From NCBI GenBank assembly GCA_003158355.1, contig PMIV01000100.1, forward strand, positions 1 through 16,657: a DNA stretch of 16,657 nt, written 5' to 3'. The translations under genes were made by a program, and so were the position numbers. Source of the DNA: Anaerolineaceae bacterium (GTDB lineage Bacteria > Chloroflexota > Anaerolineae > Anaerolineales > Anaerolineaceae). The notes under the pieces were generated by a model, which was given only the letters and a program-made list of their open reading frames with translations, was not told the DNA's origin and made no database searches. Each line of letters opens with the position of its first letter. Position 1 is the stretch's first letter. Below, in pieces: positions 1 to 7,384 of this stretch.

Positions 1-393
1 CATCACAAAGCGCGGATGCAATTCGACAATTCCGTTTTGCATAAGTAAAATGGTTCGAGAGGGGTCGCGTTGCTGTAACTTTTTTTGCAGATGCATTTTT
101 TCGAACTGAACCTGGGCATCAGTGACAGTGATTTGTGAGGGATGCAGCCCGCAGGATATTTTTGCAATATTCAAGTGATATCCCCGCGCAGTTCCTTCTT
201 TAGCTACAATTTCCAGGTAGTAGTTGATAGCGGCTACCGGGTCTGGTTGGGCTTTGAATCGGGTGAGCTGCGGATGGTTGCGATACCCTTTCGTTTGATC
301 CAATAAAACAGCTCTGGCCAATAGCCCTTCGCGCCAGACCGCCAGCAGTCCTTTGACATCCAAATAACGGGGGTGGAGGGACCATAAGCGCAT
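1..393 (-). CDS. Pyrimidine dimer DNA glycosylase (Pyr_excise family), partial
   Basis: Reverse-strand reading from the ATG at 393 is open to the window edge (131 codons, C-terminus missing). It begins MRLWSLHPRYLD and continues with a WREGLLA segment, a KGYRNHPQL segment and PVAAINYYL. These are the hallmarks of the bacterial proteins annotated as pyrimidine dimer DNA glycosylase/endonuclease V (PF03013), which excise UV-induced cyclobutane dimers. Glu22 in the WRE motif probably corresponds to catalytic Glu23 of T4 DenV (family knowledge, not tested). The residue after Met1 is Arg, not the Thr used as nucleophile by DenV, so exact chemistry is uncertain. The ATG lies 2 nt behind the stop of the diguanylate cyclase gene, and its only ribosome-site candidate (GAAGAG) is inside that gene. 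Co-transcription and translational coupling are therefore likely. Confidence 0.8.
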   Translation of the reverse strand, partial: MRLWSLHPRYLDVKGLLAVWREGLLARAVLLDQTKGYRNHPQLTRFKAQPDPVAAINYYLEIVAKEGTARGYHLNIAKISCGLHPSQITVTDAQVQFEKMHLQKKLQQRDPSRTILLMQNGIVELHPRFVM

Positions 394-395
394 AA

Positions 396-2018
396 TTATT
401 TTTTCTCTTCGAAAATGTTTTTTACACTTGAAGCAGCAATTACCTGATTTCGGCCCTTTTCCTTGGCTACGTACATGGCCTGGTCTGCCCGGTTGATCAA
501 TTCTTTCGTTGAATTTCCATCTTCTGGAAATGTAGCAATTCCGATGGAGACTGTTGTAGAAATTAGCAAGCTTTCTCTGTTCAATACGATCGACTGTAGC
601 TTTTTCCGTATTTCTTCCGCTTTTTTATTTGCTGCTTTACTGCCCATGTTTTGAAAAGCCATTAAAATTTCATCACCGCCAATTCGGCATGCAAAATCAT
701 CAAGGCGAGTTAAAGATAAAATACATTTGCCAATTTCTGCCAACATAGTGTCACCGATCTGATGGCCGTAATAATCATTAATATTCTTGAAGTGGTCGAT
801 ATCCAAAACCAAAATGCTAAAAGGTTTGCCGTGGATATGAGCTTGTTCTAATTGATGGGCAATTACTTCATCCATCAGTCGCCGGTTGTTTAGATTGGTG
901 AGCGAATCGTGTGTCGCCTGGTCTTTGAGCATCTCTTGCAAATGGTTGATCTCATCGATCTGTTTTTGTAAATCCTCATTGGCTTGCTTGAGTTTAAGCT
1001 CAACTTGTTTGCGGATGCTGATATCCCGTATAACTAACAAGTATCCTGGCGGGCTGGAAGAAAGAGGGGCTAAATTGGAAACCTGCAATTCGATATATTT
1101 GTTTGTCTCAGGCGAGAGACAATATTCGCTAGAAAAACCCTGATGGCTCATTTGTAGAAGATCAATGGGAAAGTTAATCAATTCTTGATAATTCTTGCCT
1201 ATGGGATTTTCACCAACCAAATTTAATAGAATTTTAGCGTTTTGATTGATCTCAACGATGCGATTTTTCCAATCCAGAACGATGATCCCATCCTGAATTT
1301 CCCTAATCAGGGTATCCCGAGCTACCGGAACTAGGTCGAGTAGTTGGTAATGGGCAAACCCCAGGGACAGCATGATATCGGTAAGCAAAAAACCAAATGA
1401 AGAAATATCCATTCCTTGAACTGGATTAATATTGAAGGCATACAATGAACCGGAAACAAGCGGGAATATTCCACTGATGAAGATAATAATTAACTGAGAA
1501 CGAAACGGCGGCAAATTTTTTTGGATCTTGAGGAAAAGATGTGCCAGACCAAAGAAGACCAATATGTAGATGTAAATTAAATGAATAAAATAATATGGGC
1601 CGTGTTCGTAAACCAAAACATTGTATTGAATTGAACCCCAGTGGAAATTCGTCCATAAAAGATGGTGCCATTGATTTGTCCAGGCAGCGATATCTATCAA
1701 TATCGGCATGATAAATAACCCAATAGCAGTAGACATCTTTGGGCTTTTTTGGTCCGTGTAAGCGAAAACGAAAAGGAGGAAAAACGGAGTTACTGCGGTG
1801 AACCCCAAATAACTGATTTGTGACCACAGAATTTTAGTTGTAATCGAATATGAGATTGCTTCAAAATAAAGACCAAAAACCCAAATAGCTAAGGACGCTA
1901 AATGACCAAGAAGAAAATATCCCCCCGAGGTATGTCTTCGAGGCCAGGCAAGCAAGAAGATGGCCCAGGTAAAAAAGAAAGTGATGATATAGATTACTTC
2001 ATGGGGAAGAATTTGCAT
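396..2018 (-). CDS. Membrane diguanylate cyclase: 7TM sensor, PAS, GGDEF
   Basis: 540 residues. Residues 1-225 hold about seven hydrophobic segments of the histidine-kinase-type 7TM N-terminal region. Residues 234-336 form a PAS domain (DGIIVLDWKNRIVEIN). Residues 336-368 look like a coiled-coil linker. Residues 369-530 are a GGDEF domain (DSLTNLNNRR, DIDHFKNIND, SIGIATFPEDG, AMYVAKEKGRNQV). The signature is GGDEI (447-451): Phe is replaced by Ile but the acidic residues are intact, so cyclic-di-GMP synthesis is plausible. An allosteric I-site RxxD (R438-D441) sits exactly five residues before GGDE, suggesting product inhibition. The role inferred is synthesis of c-di-GMP at the inner membrane in response to an unknown signal. 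A consensus promoter lies about 125 nt upstream, and the next gene downstream begins 2 nt after the stop. Confidence 0.9.
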   Translation of the reverse strand: MQILPHEVIYIITFFFTWAIFLLAWPRRHTSGGYFLLGHLASLAIWVFGLYFEAISYSITTKILWSQISYLGFTAVTPFFLLFVFAYTDQKSPKMSTAIGLFIMPILIDIAAWTNQWHHLLWTNFHWGSIQYNVLVYEHGPYYFIHLIYIYILVFFGLAHLFLKIQKNLPPFRSQLIIIFISGIFPLVSGSLYAFNINPVQGMDISSFGFLLTDIMLSLGFAHYQLLDLVPVARDTLIREIQDGIIVLDWKNRIVEINQNAKILLNLVGENPIGKNYQELINFPIDLLQMSHQGFSSEYCLSPETNKYIELQVSNLAPLSSSPPGYLLVIRDISIRKQVELKLKQANEDLQKQIDEINHLQEMLKDQATHDSLTNLNNRRLMDEVIAHQLEQAHIHGKPFSILVLDIDHFKNINDYYGHQIGDTMLAEIGKCILSLTRLDDFACRIGGDEILMAFQNMGSKAANKKAEEIRKKLQSIVLNRESLLISTTVSIGIATFPEDGNSTKELINRADQAMYVAKEKGRNQVIAASSVKNIFEEKK

Positions 2019-2106
2019 CTCACGCTTACCCGTTTTTAGTTCTTCTTTATTGTGAAAAGAAAATGAATGAATAAATTCTTTTCATTAAAATTTTGTTTCT
2101 TCAGTT

Positions 2107-2125
2107 GTCATTATTAATTAATGAC
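2107..2125. promoter_or_regulatory. Inverted repeat in the leader, candidate operator
   Basis: GTCATTA-TTAAT-TAATGAC is a perfect 7-bp inverted repeat with a 5-bp spacer. It lies about 12-30 bp downstream of the predicted transcription start of the diguanylate cyclase gene, a position where a bound regulator would block transcription. The binding protein is unknown. The AT-rich composition means a chance palindrome cannot be excluded. Confidence 0.4.
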
Positions 2126-2143
2126 TGGTCCTATATAGCTTTT

Positions 2144-2172
2144 AGTATAGGTTTTCAAACATATAGTGTCAA
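2144..2172 (-). promoter_or_regulatory. Sigma70-type promoter for the diguanylate cyclase gene
   Basis: On the minus strand, TTGACA (2167-2172) is followed by a 17-bp spacer and TATACT (2144-2149). The -35 is a full consensus match and the -10 matches 5 of 6. Transcription would start near 2137, giving a leader of roughly 118 nt before the ATG at 2018. Confidence 0.75.
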
Positions 2173-2224
2173 ACTCAAAGGTCTATCCTGAAAGGCTACC
2201 CCGCGTGGTAATGCTGCGGATTTT

Positions 2225-2824
2225 TCATTTGATCTTGGTGAGCAGGCCAATACCAAAGCCGCCAAAAGCAAAAGCAGCAGCGCCGATAAAAATAGGAATA
2301 GCAGTCGTCCAAAGGTAGCGTAACAGGGGAACCCGGTACATTCCTGCCATCATACTGACAATTTTAGGACCATAACCAGGAATCATACGCGCTCCCACCA
2401 GAAACATGGGAGATTCAACCTTCAATTTTCCCAGACCAAAAGGCAGTTTGTCCTTTTTCTCTTTAAAGTTAGTTGCCGAGCCAATGTGGGAACCCAGATA
2501 GTATTCGACAAAAGCAGATAGCGTGTTGCCGGTACCGGCGATCAGAGTGGCAAGCCAGGGACCAAAAAGCGCGCCAATAAATAACGTCAGCGGCTCAGAA
2601 GGGATGAGGGTTACGCCCAGAAGCGCATAAAGTAAAATGCTGATGATGATCCCCCAGGCACCGGCCTGGCTGATGAAGTTTTTGACTTTGCTTAGATCCT
2701 GAGTAAGAAACAATGCCGCAATGATCATGATGAAAACAGAAAAAATCAATATGTAAATGGACTGAGACCGGCCATTCTTCTTCGGTTCGGGAGAGGAGCT
2801 TGGGGTTTCGGGGATATTTTCCAT
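2225..2824 (-). CDS. TVP38/TMEM64 (VTT/SNARE-associated) family membrane protein
   Basis: 199 residues. After a proline- and charge-rich cytoplasmic tail (1-22) there is a first membrane helix (about 23-42). It is followed by the VTT-type core with re-entrant-looking hydrophobic stretches: IPSEPLTLFIGALFG (about 74-88), a glycine-rich AGTGNTLSAF segment, the conserved GARMIPGYGPKIVSMMAGM block (about 143-161) and a C-terminal helix. This order matches the TVP38/DedA superfamily, whose members act as membrane or lipid transport proteins; the substrate here is unknown. No Shine-Dalgarno is visible before the ATG. A TATACT box sits 6 nt upstream of it, so the mRNA may be leaderless. It is read in the same direction as the diguanylate cyclase but separated from it by about 200 bp containing that gene's own promoter. 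Confidence 0.85.
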   Translation of the reverse strand: MENIPETPSSSPEPKKNGRSQSIYILIFSVFIMIIAALFLTQDLSKVKNFISQAGAWGIIISILLYALLGVTLIPSEPLTLFIGALFGPWLATLIAGTGNTLSAFVEYYLGSHIGSATNFKEKKDKLPFGLGKLKVESPMFLVGARMIPGYGPKIVSMMAGMYRVPLLRYLWTTAIPIFIGAAAFAFGGFGIGLLTKIK

Positions 2825-2830
2825 AATAAA

Positions 2831-2836
2831 AGTATA
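2831..2836 (-). promoter_or_regulatory. -10 box placed for a leaderless start of the TVP38 gene
   Basis: TATACT on the minus strand ends 6 nt before the ATG at 2824, so initiation at the usual distance would begin at or next to the A of the start codon. No -35 consensus is evident and no ribosome-binding site lies between. Confidence 0.35.
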
Positions 2837-2898
2837 ACCGAAAGTAATAGGGGTGGGTAGGAAAAAATATTAGAGAAAGATTCTCTATTTTATATAGA

Positions 2899-3342
2899 TT
2901 ATTTCAAGCCTAGGGCATTTTTGATGTCGCTCATGTGCATATTACGGTGACGCGACCGATCCAACCACACGGATTTGCCCTTGTCTTCGATACTCTGGAT
3001 AAATGCTGGTTCCAGAGAATCGATCAATTCGTCCAATTCGTGGGCGTAAGCGAGCGAGAGCCTGACTGCCTGGCGCGGTTCAACGGCAATAAAGAAGGGT
3101 CGGGTGGCTTCATTGACAACATCAACATCGTTTATGGATGCACTAACCCCCTCAACCAGCCACTTCTTGATTAACGTAATGTTGCGAAAATCCCAAAACG
3201 CCAGATGGACAAAAACGGCCGAAACGGTCCAATTTGCAGGCATGGATGTGGTCAGTTGTGAATCGGTGAGAGCGGCCGTAAAACTGGTCAACTCTTTCAG
3301 GGAAGCTGCATTAGCTTCGGAATACTGGTTTTTTGGTGTCAT
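2899..3342 (-). CDS. DinB-like / ClbS-like four-helix protein
   Basis: 147 residues from the ATG at 3342. I prefer this start to the in-frame one at 3363 because AAAGGA lies 5-6 nt upstream of it, within the longer version's first codons. The pattern NWTVSAVFVHLAFWDFRN (residues 37-54), a central helix and a C-terminal RHRNMHMSDIK segment (131-141) fit the DinB/YfiT-like metal-binding superfamily. In that superfamily three histidines on separate helices normally bind a divalent metal; here His46, His132 and His136 are candidates. Members include bacillithiol- or mycothiol-dependent transferases and many uncharacterised proteins, so no reaction is assigned. It stands alone with no obvious operon partner. 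Confidence 0.7.
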   Translation of the reverse strand: MTPKNQYSEANAASLKELTSFTAALTDSQLTTSMPANWTVSAVFVHLAFWDFRNITLIKKWLVEGVSASINDVDVVNEATRPFFIAVEPRQAVRLSLAYAHELDELIDSLEPAFIQSIEDKGKSVWLDRSRHRNMHMSDIKNALGLK

Positions 3343-3542
3343 TTTAGTCCTTTCAAGCAACATTGATATTTAGTGGAGTAAAGGCCGGGCAACATATTCT
3401 AATATATGAATTTTACACCGCTGTGCGAATTGATAATAAGGCGCACGCTTTAAATAGGTGAAGTGGGTAAAGGGCCGTGCCTCAATTTGCGGCAACATTC
3501 AATATACGGAAAATAACTGGAAAGGGTTGTAAAAGTGGGAAA

Positions 3543-4127
3543 TTAATGGAGGAGTTGATTTACCAGACTGACAATGAAATTCTCTCTTTGAGCCGAATTC
3601 GCCATATCCAGACCAAAACTGGATTGAAAAAGTTTGGGAGATAGGATCATCATAAAAACCGATGATGTGATCTGCATGCAAGACGTTTCTAACTGAAGCA
3701 GTTCCATTTTTACGCCGCGTTCTTTGAGTTCGCTGCACAGATGAATGACAAAATCATTCATGCGTTTCACCACCAGAGTATTGTAGTTGCCGCTGGAGAG
3801 CAGGTCATAGAAATGGGCGCGGGTGAGGCCGGGGTAATTGATGCCGCCCTCTACCAGGTTAATGAAGATGGCTGCACAGTATTCCTGTGGGGTGTTACCT
3901 GGCAGTGCGGCAATGTCTTCCCAATCAAAGGCGTTGACCAGAGTCCGCTCCAGGGCACGTTGCACCAGAACCTCTTTGCTGCGGAAGTAATAATTGATAG
4001 CGGCACTGTTCATGCCGGCAAAATCGGCGATCTTGCGAATGGTCGTGCCCTGAACGCCGTATTTTTCCAGACATTCGATGGCGGCATTGATGATCTTTTC
4101 TTCAACAGTATCGGGAAAATTTGTCAT
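3543..4127 (-). CDS. TetR/AcrR family transcriptional repressor
   Basis: 194 residues from the ATG at 4127. This start is preceded by AAGGAAG at 6 nt and lies 1 nt after the SDR stop codon; a longer in-frame reading would run back into the SDR gene. Residues 8-53 form the typical TetR DNA-binding domain, with helix-turn-helix TTIRKIADFAGMNSAAINYYF (about 28-48) and SKEVL after it. The C-terminal half (60-194) is the ligand-binding and dimerisation part and is not diagnostic of a ligand. Coupling to the SDR gene, and two TTCAATC/GATTGAA palindromes in the divergent promoter region, make it the probable regulator of both SDR genes, including its own operon. Confidence 0.88.
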   Translation of the reverse strand: MTNFPDTVEEKIINAAIECLEKYGVQGTTIRKIADFAGMNSAAINYYFRSKEVLVQRALERTLVNAFDWEDIAALPGNTPQEYCAAIFINLVEGGINYPGLTRAHFYDLLSSGNYNTLVVKRMNDFVIHLCSELKERGVKMELLQLETSCMQITSSVFMMILSPKLFQSSFGLDMANSAQRENFIVSLVNQLLH

Positions 4128-4128
4128 A

Positions 4129-5022
4129 TTATTCTTCCTTGGGTTGTTTTTCCAGGTGGCAAAGGCGGCTGGATTCTTGCCACAGACGCTCAGCCAGTTC
4201 AACATTTAAAGCGGTACGGCTGGGCTGCATGGGTGCGGAGAGATACCAGTAAACCGCCCCAGATTTTGGCGCTTCAGGATCACAGGCTACAGTCAGGATA
4301 GTGGCCGCCGGGACGGCGGGGTCAACGCCGGCCTTTTGACGCTGGCGCCAAACGAAGCGTGCCAGAGGGCCGGTGCCTTTTAATCCGATATCCGTATTGA
4401 CCAGGCCAGGGTCCACGGCGAAAGCATGCGGTGCACGGCCAGCCTGGCGGATATTCAGCTCAAGAGAGAAGAGAACATTGGCCAGCTTGGAGACCTTGTA
4501 GGCCCACAAACTGTTAAAGATCAGCGGCCTGCGCAGGCGGGCAGGGTTCAGCCAGGTACGGTAATGCGAGCCTGAGCTGACGGTGATGACGCGGCTGTCG
4601 GGACGGGCGGAAAGCAGAGGTAAAAGAAGCACGGTGAGCAAAAATGGAGCCAGGTGGTTGACGGCAATGGTGGTCTCGATGCCGTCTTCGGTCAAAACAA
4701 GGCTGTCCATGAATAAGCCGGCGTTGTTTACCAAAATATCCAATCCGGATGAACCCTGCTGTCGCAGAGCTTTTTCAATGTCCCCGGCCAACCGGCGGAT
4801 CTCGCTTTGCAGGGAGAGATCGGCGATCAGATAGAGGATTTTCGCGCCCGGGCAGGCAGAGAGGATCTTGAGGCGGGCCTCTTCGCAGCGCTGCGGACTG
4901 CGCGCCACACCGATCACTGAGGCGCCGTGCCGGCAAAATTCGAGCGCGGTCTGTAAGCCGATGCCGGAACTGGCTCCGGTGATCACAGCGAGCTTATTAG
5001 ATAGGTCAAAACTCTTTTCCAT
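4129..5022 (-). CDS. Short-chain dehydrogenase/reductase (SDR)
   Basis: 297 residues from the ATG at 5022; an in-frame ATG at 5031 would add MRP. The Rossmann motif TGASSGIG lies near the N-terminus (15-22), followed by NNAG (99-102), the AVNHLAPFLL helix with structural Asn, the serine of VSSGSH and the catalytic Y-KVS-K pair (Y175, K179). The protein resembles retinol-dehydrogenase-like SDRs, NAD(P)-dependent oxidoreductases; its substrate cannot be told. A minus-strand TTGACA (5052-5057) and TAAAAT (5030-5035) with a 16-bp spacer would start transcription at about 5023, so the mRNA may be leaderless from 5022. The alternative start at 5031 has a distant GGAG. The stop is 1 nt before the TetR ATG, hence an SDR-TetR operon. 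Confidence 0.9.
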   Translation of the reverse strand: MEKSFDLSNKLAVITGASSGIGLQTALEFCRHGASVIGVARSPQRCEEARLKILSACPGAKILYLIADLSLQSEIRRLAGDIEKALRQQGSSGLDILVNNAGLFMDSLVLTEDGIETTIAVNHLAPFLLTVLLLPLLSARPDSRVITVSSGSHYRTWLNPARLRRPLIFNSLWAYKVSKLANVLFSLELNIRQAGRAPHAFAVDPGLVNTDIGLKGTGPLARFVWRQRQKAGVDPAVPAATILTVACDPEAPKSGAVYWYLSAPMQPSRTALNVELAERLWQESSRLCHLEKQPKEE

Positions 5023-5029
5023 AGGTCTC

Positions 5030-5057
5030 ATTTTATACGTATCTCCAGTATTGTCAA
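5030..5057 (-). promoter_or_regulatory. Promoter of the leftward SDR-TetR operon
   Basis: On the minus strand, TTGACA (5052-5057) is followed by 16 bp and TAAAAT (5030-5035). Initiation would fall at about 5023, essentially at the ATG at 5022. Operator 1 begins 5 bp upstream of the -35 box. Confidence 0.55.
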
Positions 5058-5062
5058 TAAAA

Positions 5063-5080
5063 TTCAATCGTTTGATTGAA
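5063..5080. promoter_or_regulatory. Operator 1 for the TetR regulator (predicted)
   Basis: TTCAATCGTTTGATTGAA is a perfect 7-bp inverted repeat with a 4-bp centre. It lies between the two divergent -35 boxes (TGTCAA at 5052-5057 and TTGACA at 5089-5094), which form symmetric outer arms around it (TTGTCAAT at 5051, ATTGACAA at 5088). A dimeric repressor here could affect both promoters. Confidence 0.7.
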
Positions 5081-5088
5081 ACTAACGA

Positions 5089-5117
5089 TTGACAAATTTT
5101 ACTTAACTTATTATATT
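5089..5117 (+). promoter_or_regulatory. Promoter of the rightward SDR gene
   Basis: TTGACA (5089-5094), 17-bp spacer and TATATT (5112-5117), with expected initiation near 5124. The ATG follows at 5154 with AGGAGAAG as ribosome-binding site. Operator 2 overlaps the -10 box. Confidence 0.75.
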
Positions 5118-5133
5118 TAATCAAGTGATTGAA
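5116..5133. promoter_or_regulatory. Operator 2 for the TetR regulator (predicted)
   Basis: TTTAATCAAGTGATTGAA matches operator 1 at 14 of 18 positions, with identical GATTGAA half-sites on the right. It overlaps the end of the -10 box and the expected transcription start of the rightward SDR promoter, the classical position for repression. Confidence 0.65.
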
Positions 5134-5153
5134 TCAATTGATAGGAGAAGAGA

Positions 5154-5999
5154 ATGAAAAATTATTTATTAATCACAGGCGCTACCGGCGGATTGGGCAG
5201 CGCTTTTGCAGCCGCCAGCGCAAAACGCGGATTCAACCTGGTGTTGACCGATCTACCCGAAAACGGTGCGGTGTTTGCCCAACGTATCGCGCAGGCATAT
5301 GGAGTGGATGTGCATTACTTTGCTTGCGACCTGACCTCTGACCAGGCCCGCACTGCCCTGTTTGAACAGTTGACTGCAAAAGGGATGAAGTTTTGGGGGC
5401 TGGTGAACGTGGCCGGCCTGGATTACGAGGGTGCTTATGCGGAGATCAGCCGCAGTCAGGCCATGCGTGTGCTTAAAGTGAATCTGCTGGCCAACATGGA
5501 TTTGACCCATGAGCTTCTGCAATTGCGCGATCCGGAGCAGACCTTCCGCCTGATCAATGTGTGCAGCATGGCCGGGTATTACCCCATGCCGTTCAAGGCA
5601 ACCTACGCGGCGACCAAACGCTTCTTGCTGGATTTTTCGCTGGCGCTGCGCGAAGAGATCAAAGGTTTCGGCACGGTAACGGCGCTCTGCCCGGGCGGCA
5701 TGCCCACCACGGAAGCCTGCATGCGCGCCATTTTCGCCCAGGGATTCTGGGGCTGGGCCACCACGGTCGATCCGCAGCGGGTGGCCGAGAGCACTTTAAA
5801 ACATGCCTTCCGCGGTACGGCAGTCTACATTCCGGGGTTCGCCAACAAGCTGCTGTATTTCATCAGCGCTATAGTGCCGACCTCGCTGAAGATCCATTTT
5901 GTAGCAGCGCGCTGGCGCAAGGCTCAGACAGAGATAGCTGAGCTTACCCTTCCTGTCCAATTAGAAAAAGGGTCAAACTCGGTAATGCAAATTTCCTGA
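5154..5999 (+). CDS. Short-chain dehydrogenase/reductase (SDR), divergent from the first
   Basis: 281 residues. The start is fixed by AGGAGAAG 3-10 nt upstream. Motifs are the cofactor loop TGATGGLG (8-15), the acidic LTDLP after beta-2, NVAG (85-88), Asn110, Ser138 and the catalytic Y151-AAT-K155 pair. After the PGGM segment (180-183) there is a hydrophobic C-terminal stretch (LLYFISAIVP, about 239-248) that could associate with the membrane. It is related to SDRs of the DltE/YqjQ-like and 17-beta-hydroxysteroid-dehydrogenase-like type, but the substrate is unknown. It shares a TetR-controlled divergent promoter with the other SDR. The MFS gene follows in the same direction after 82 bp, so it may act in the same pathway. 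Confidence 0.9.
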   Translation: MKNYLLITGATGGLGSAFAAASAKRGFNLVLTDLPENGAVFAQRIAQAYGVDVHYFACDLTSDQARTALFEQLTAKGMKFWGLVNVAGLDYEGAYAEISRSQAMRVLKVNLLANMDLTHELLQLRDPEQTFRLINVCSMAGYYPMPFKATYAATKRFLLDFSLALREEIKGFGTVTALCPGGMPTTEACMRAIFAQGFWGWATTVDPQRVAESTLKHAFRGTAVYIPGFANKLLYFISAIVPTSLKIHFVAARWRKAQTEIAELTLPVQLEKGSNSVMQIS

Positions 6000-6037
6000 G
6001 AGTAGATCGAAAATATCTGTTTTCTGATGGTGTCCTG

Positions 6038-6043
6038 TATAAT
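6038..6043 (+). promoter_or_regulatory. -10 box upstream of the MFS gene
   Basis: TATAAT, a perfect -10 hexamer preceded directly by TG, lies 38 nt before the ATG at 6082. No good -35 is found at 16-18 bp. It suggests the MFS gene can be transcribed separately from the upstream SDR gene. Confidence 0.4.
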
Positions 6044-6081
6044 TAGCTTTATTCTTATCCTCCACATTTCAGGAAGTTACC

Positions 6082-7272
6082 ATGACCCATCAAAGTAAGA
6101 CACTGCGTTTTTCTTTCTTTGCCATGATTTATTTTGCCGAAGGCATTGTTCTCGGCTATTTTGCTTCATTAAATGCCCTCTATTTATTGGGCAACGGCAT
6201 CGATATGGCAAAAGTGGGTATCTTTTCATCCATTGCCCTGATCCCGTTCGTTATTAAGATCTTCTTTGGCATGTTGAGCGACCGCTTTAACTTTTTAGGT
6301 CTTGGACATCGCAAACCCTACATCGCCATCGGCTTGGTTGTGCAATTGGTCTGTTTGCTGATCGTTGCGCGTATCAACCCGGGACAGAATTACTGGGGTT
6401 TCGTAGGTATGGCTTTCTTGCTGCAAATGGGCATGGCCTTTTATGATACCTGTGCCGACGGTCTGGCGCTGGACATCACCCCGCTCAGTGATAAGGGCAT
6501 GTTACAAGGATTTATGGTCGGCGGGCGCGCGGTAGGTGTGATCGTGGCCGCCTCGGTAGCCGGTTTCATCGCCGAAAAGCTCAACTGGCCGACTGTCTTC
6601 TATTTCCTGGCCGTGCTGACCCTGATCCCGTTCATCCTGCTGTTCTTTATCAAAGAGAGCAAACGTCAGGAAGGCGAGCGCTTCAACTGGGCTGCTTTTG
6701 GCGCCTTCAAAAACAAACAGGTTCTGGCTGCAGCCGGGGTTGGCCTGGTGATCTTTTTGGTGGTCGTCGGCGCCAACCAGATCGTCAATCCTTCCTTCTC
6801 GGCGCACATGGATCTGAGCCTGAGCACCGCCGGCCTGATCACCACCGTCTGGGGAATCGGCTGCGTTATTGGCGGTCTGCTGGGTGGTTATATCATGGAC
6901 CATACCAGTGATAAAAAGGCCGTCTGGATCTCGGTCTTGACGGTGGCGCCCACGATGGTGCTGCTGGCAGTTGTGGCAAACCTGCCGCTAGCCTTCGTGG
7001 CAGCGATTATCTTTGGGGTGACCTACGGTATTTCTCAGGCCGTCTACTTTGCCCTGGCCATGAAATACACCGAGCCAAGCATCGCCGCTTCCATGTTCTC
7101 TATCTTGATGGCAGTCACCAATATCGGGCAGGGCATCGGCCTGGCGCTGAGCGGTTTCCTGGCCAAAAAAGCCGGTTACCCGGTGGCTTTCATCGTGCTG
7201 GGTGCGTTGATATTCCTGGTGGTGCCGTTCATGCCGGTGTTGTTCAAGAAAGAAAAATTAGCAGTTGCATAA
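6082..7272 (+). CDS. Major facilitator superfamily (MFS) transporter
   Basis: 396 residues with about 12 hydrophobic helices in two halves. The loop after helix 2 carries GMLSDRFN (63-70), a form of the MFS signature G-x-x-x-D-R. Helix 4 carries an acidic motif YDTCADGLALD (121-131). A charged central loop (ESKRQEGERF, about 192-201) divides the halves, and the second half has GGLLGGYIMD before helix 8. The helix-4 motif recalls AmpG/folate-biopterin-like branches of the family, but this is only resemblance; the substrate is not known. AGGAAG at 6071-6076 supports the start. It lies behind the SDR gene and ends 15 bp before a strong terminator, so it may carry a substrate or product of the SDR pathway (inference). 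Confidence 0.88.
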   Translation: MTHQSKTLRFSFFAMIYFAEGIVLGYFASLNALYLLGNGIDMAKVGIFSSIALIPFVIKIFFGMLSDRFNFLGLGHRKPYIAIGLVVQLVCLLIVARINPGQNYWGFVGMAFLLQMGMAFYDTCADGLALDITPLSDKGMLQGFMVGGRAVGVIVAASVAGFIAEKLNWPTVFYFLAVLTLIPFILLFFIKESKRQEGERFNWAAFGAFKNKQVLAAAGVGLVIFLVVVGANQIVNPSFSAHMDLSLSTAGLITTVWGIGCVIGGLLGGYIMDHTSDKKAVWISVLTVAPTMVLLAVVANLPLAFVAAIIFGVTYGISQAVYFALAMKYTEPSIAASMFSILMAVTNIGQGIGLALSGFLAKKAGYPVAFIVLGALIFLVVPFMPVLFKKEKLAVA

Positions 7273-7287
7273 ATAAACTCAAAATTA

Positions 7288-7327
7288 AAAAACCTTCCAA
7301 ACCCGAATTTCAGTTTGGAAGGTTTTT
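7288..7327. terminator. Bidirectional rho-independent terminator
   Basis: A perfect 15-bp stem (7288-7302 with 7313-7327) around a 10-nt loop, with A-run and T-run flanks on both sides. It would stop the MFS transcript rightward and the hemolysin-III-like transcript leftward, the two genes being convergent. Confidence 0.92.
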
Positions 7328-7384
7328 ATATACCGATTCAGGGGAGCTTGTTGCCGCATCCAAAAGGGTGATCGCTTGATATTT

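Noticed and set aside
3423..3446. Fifth degenerate repeat copy (GTGCG...CGCACGCTT hairpin)
   Set aside because: Only the short hairpin end resembles copies C and D; no core sequence follows, so it may be chance.
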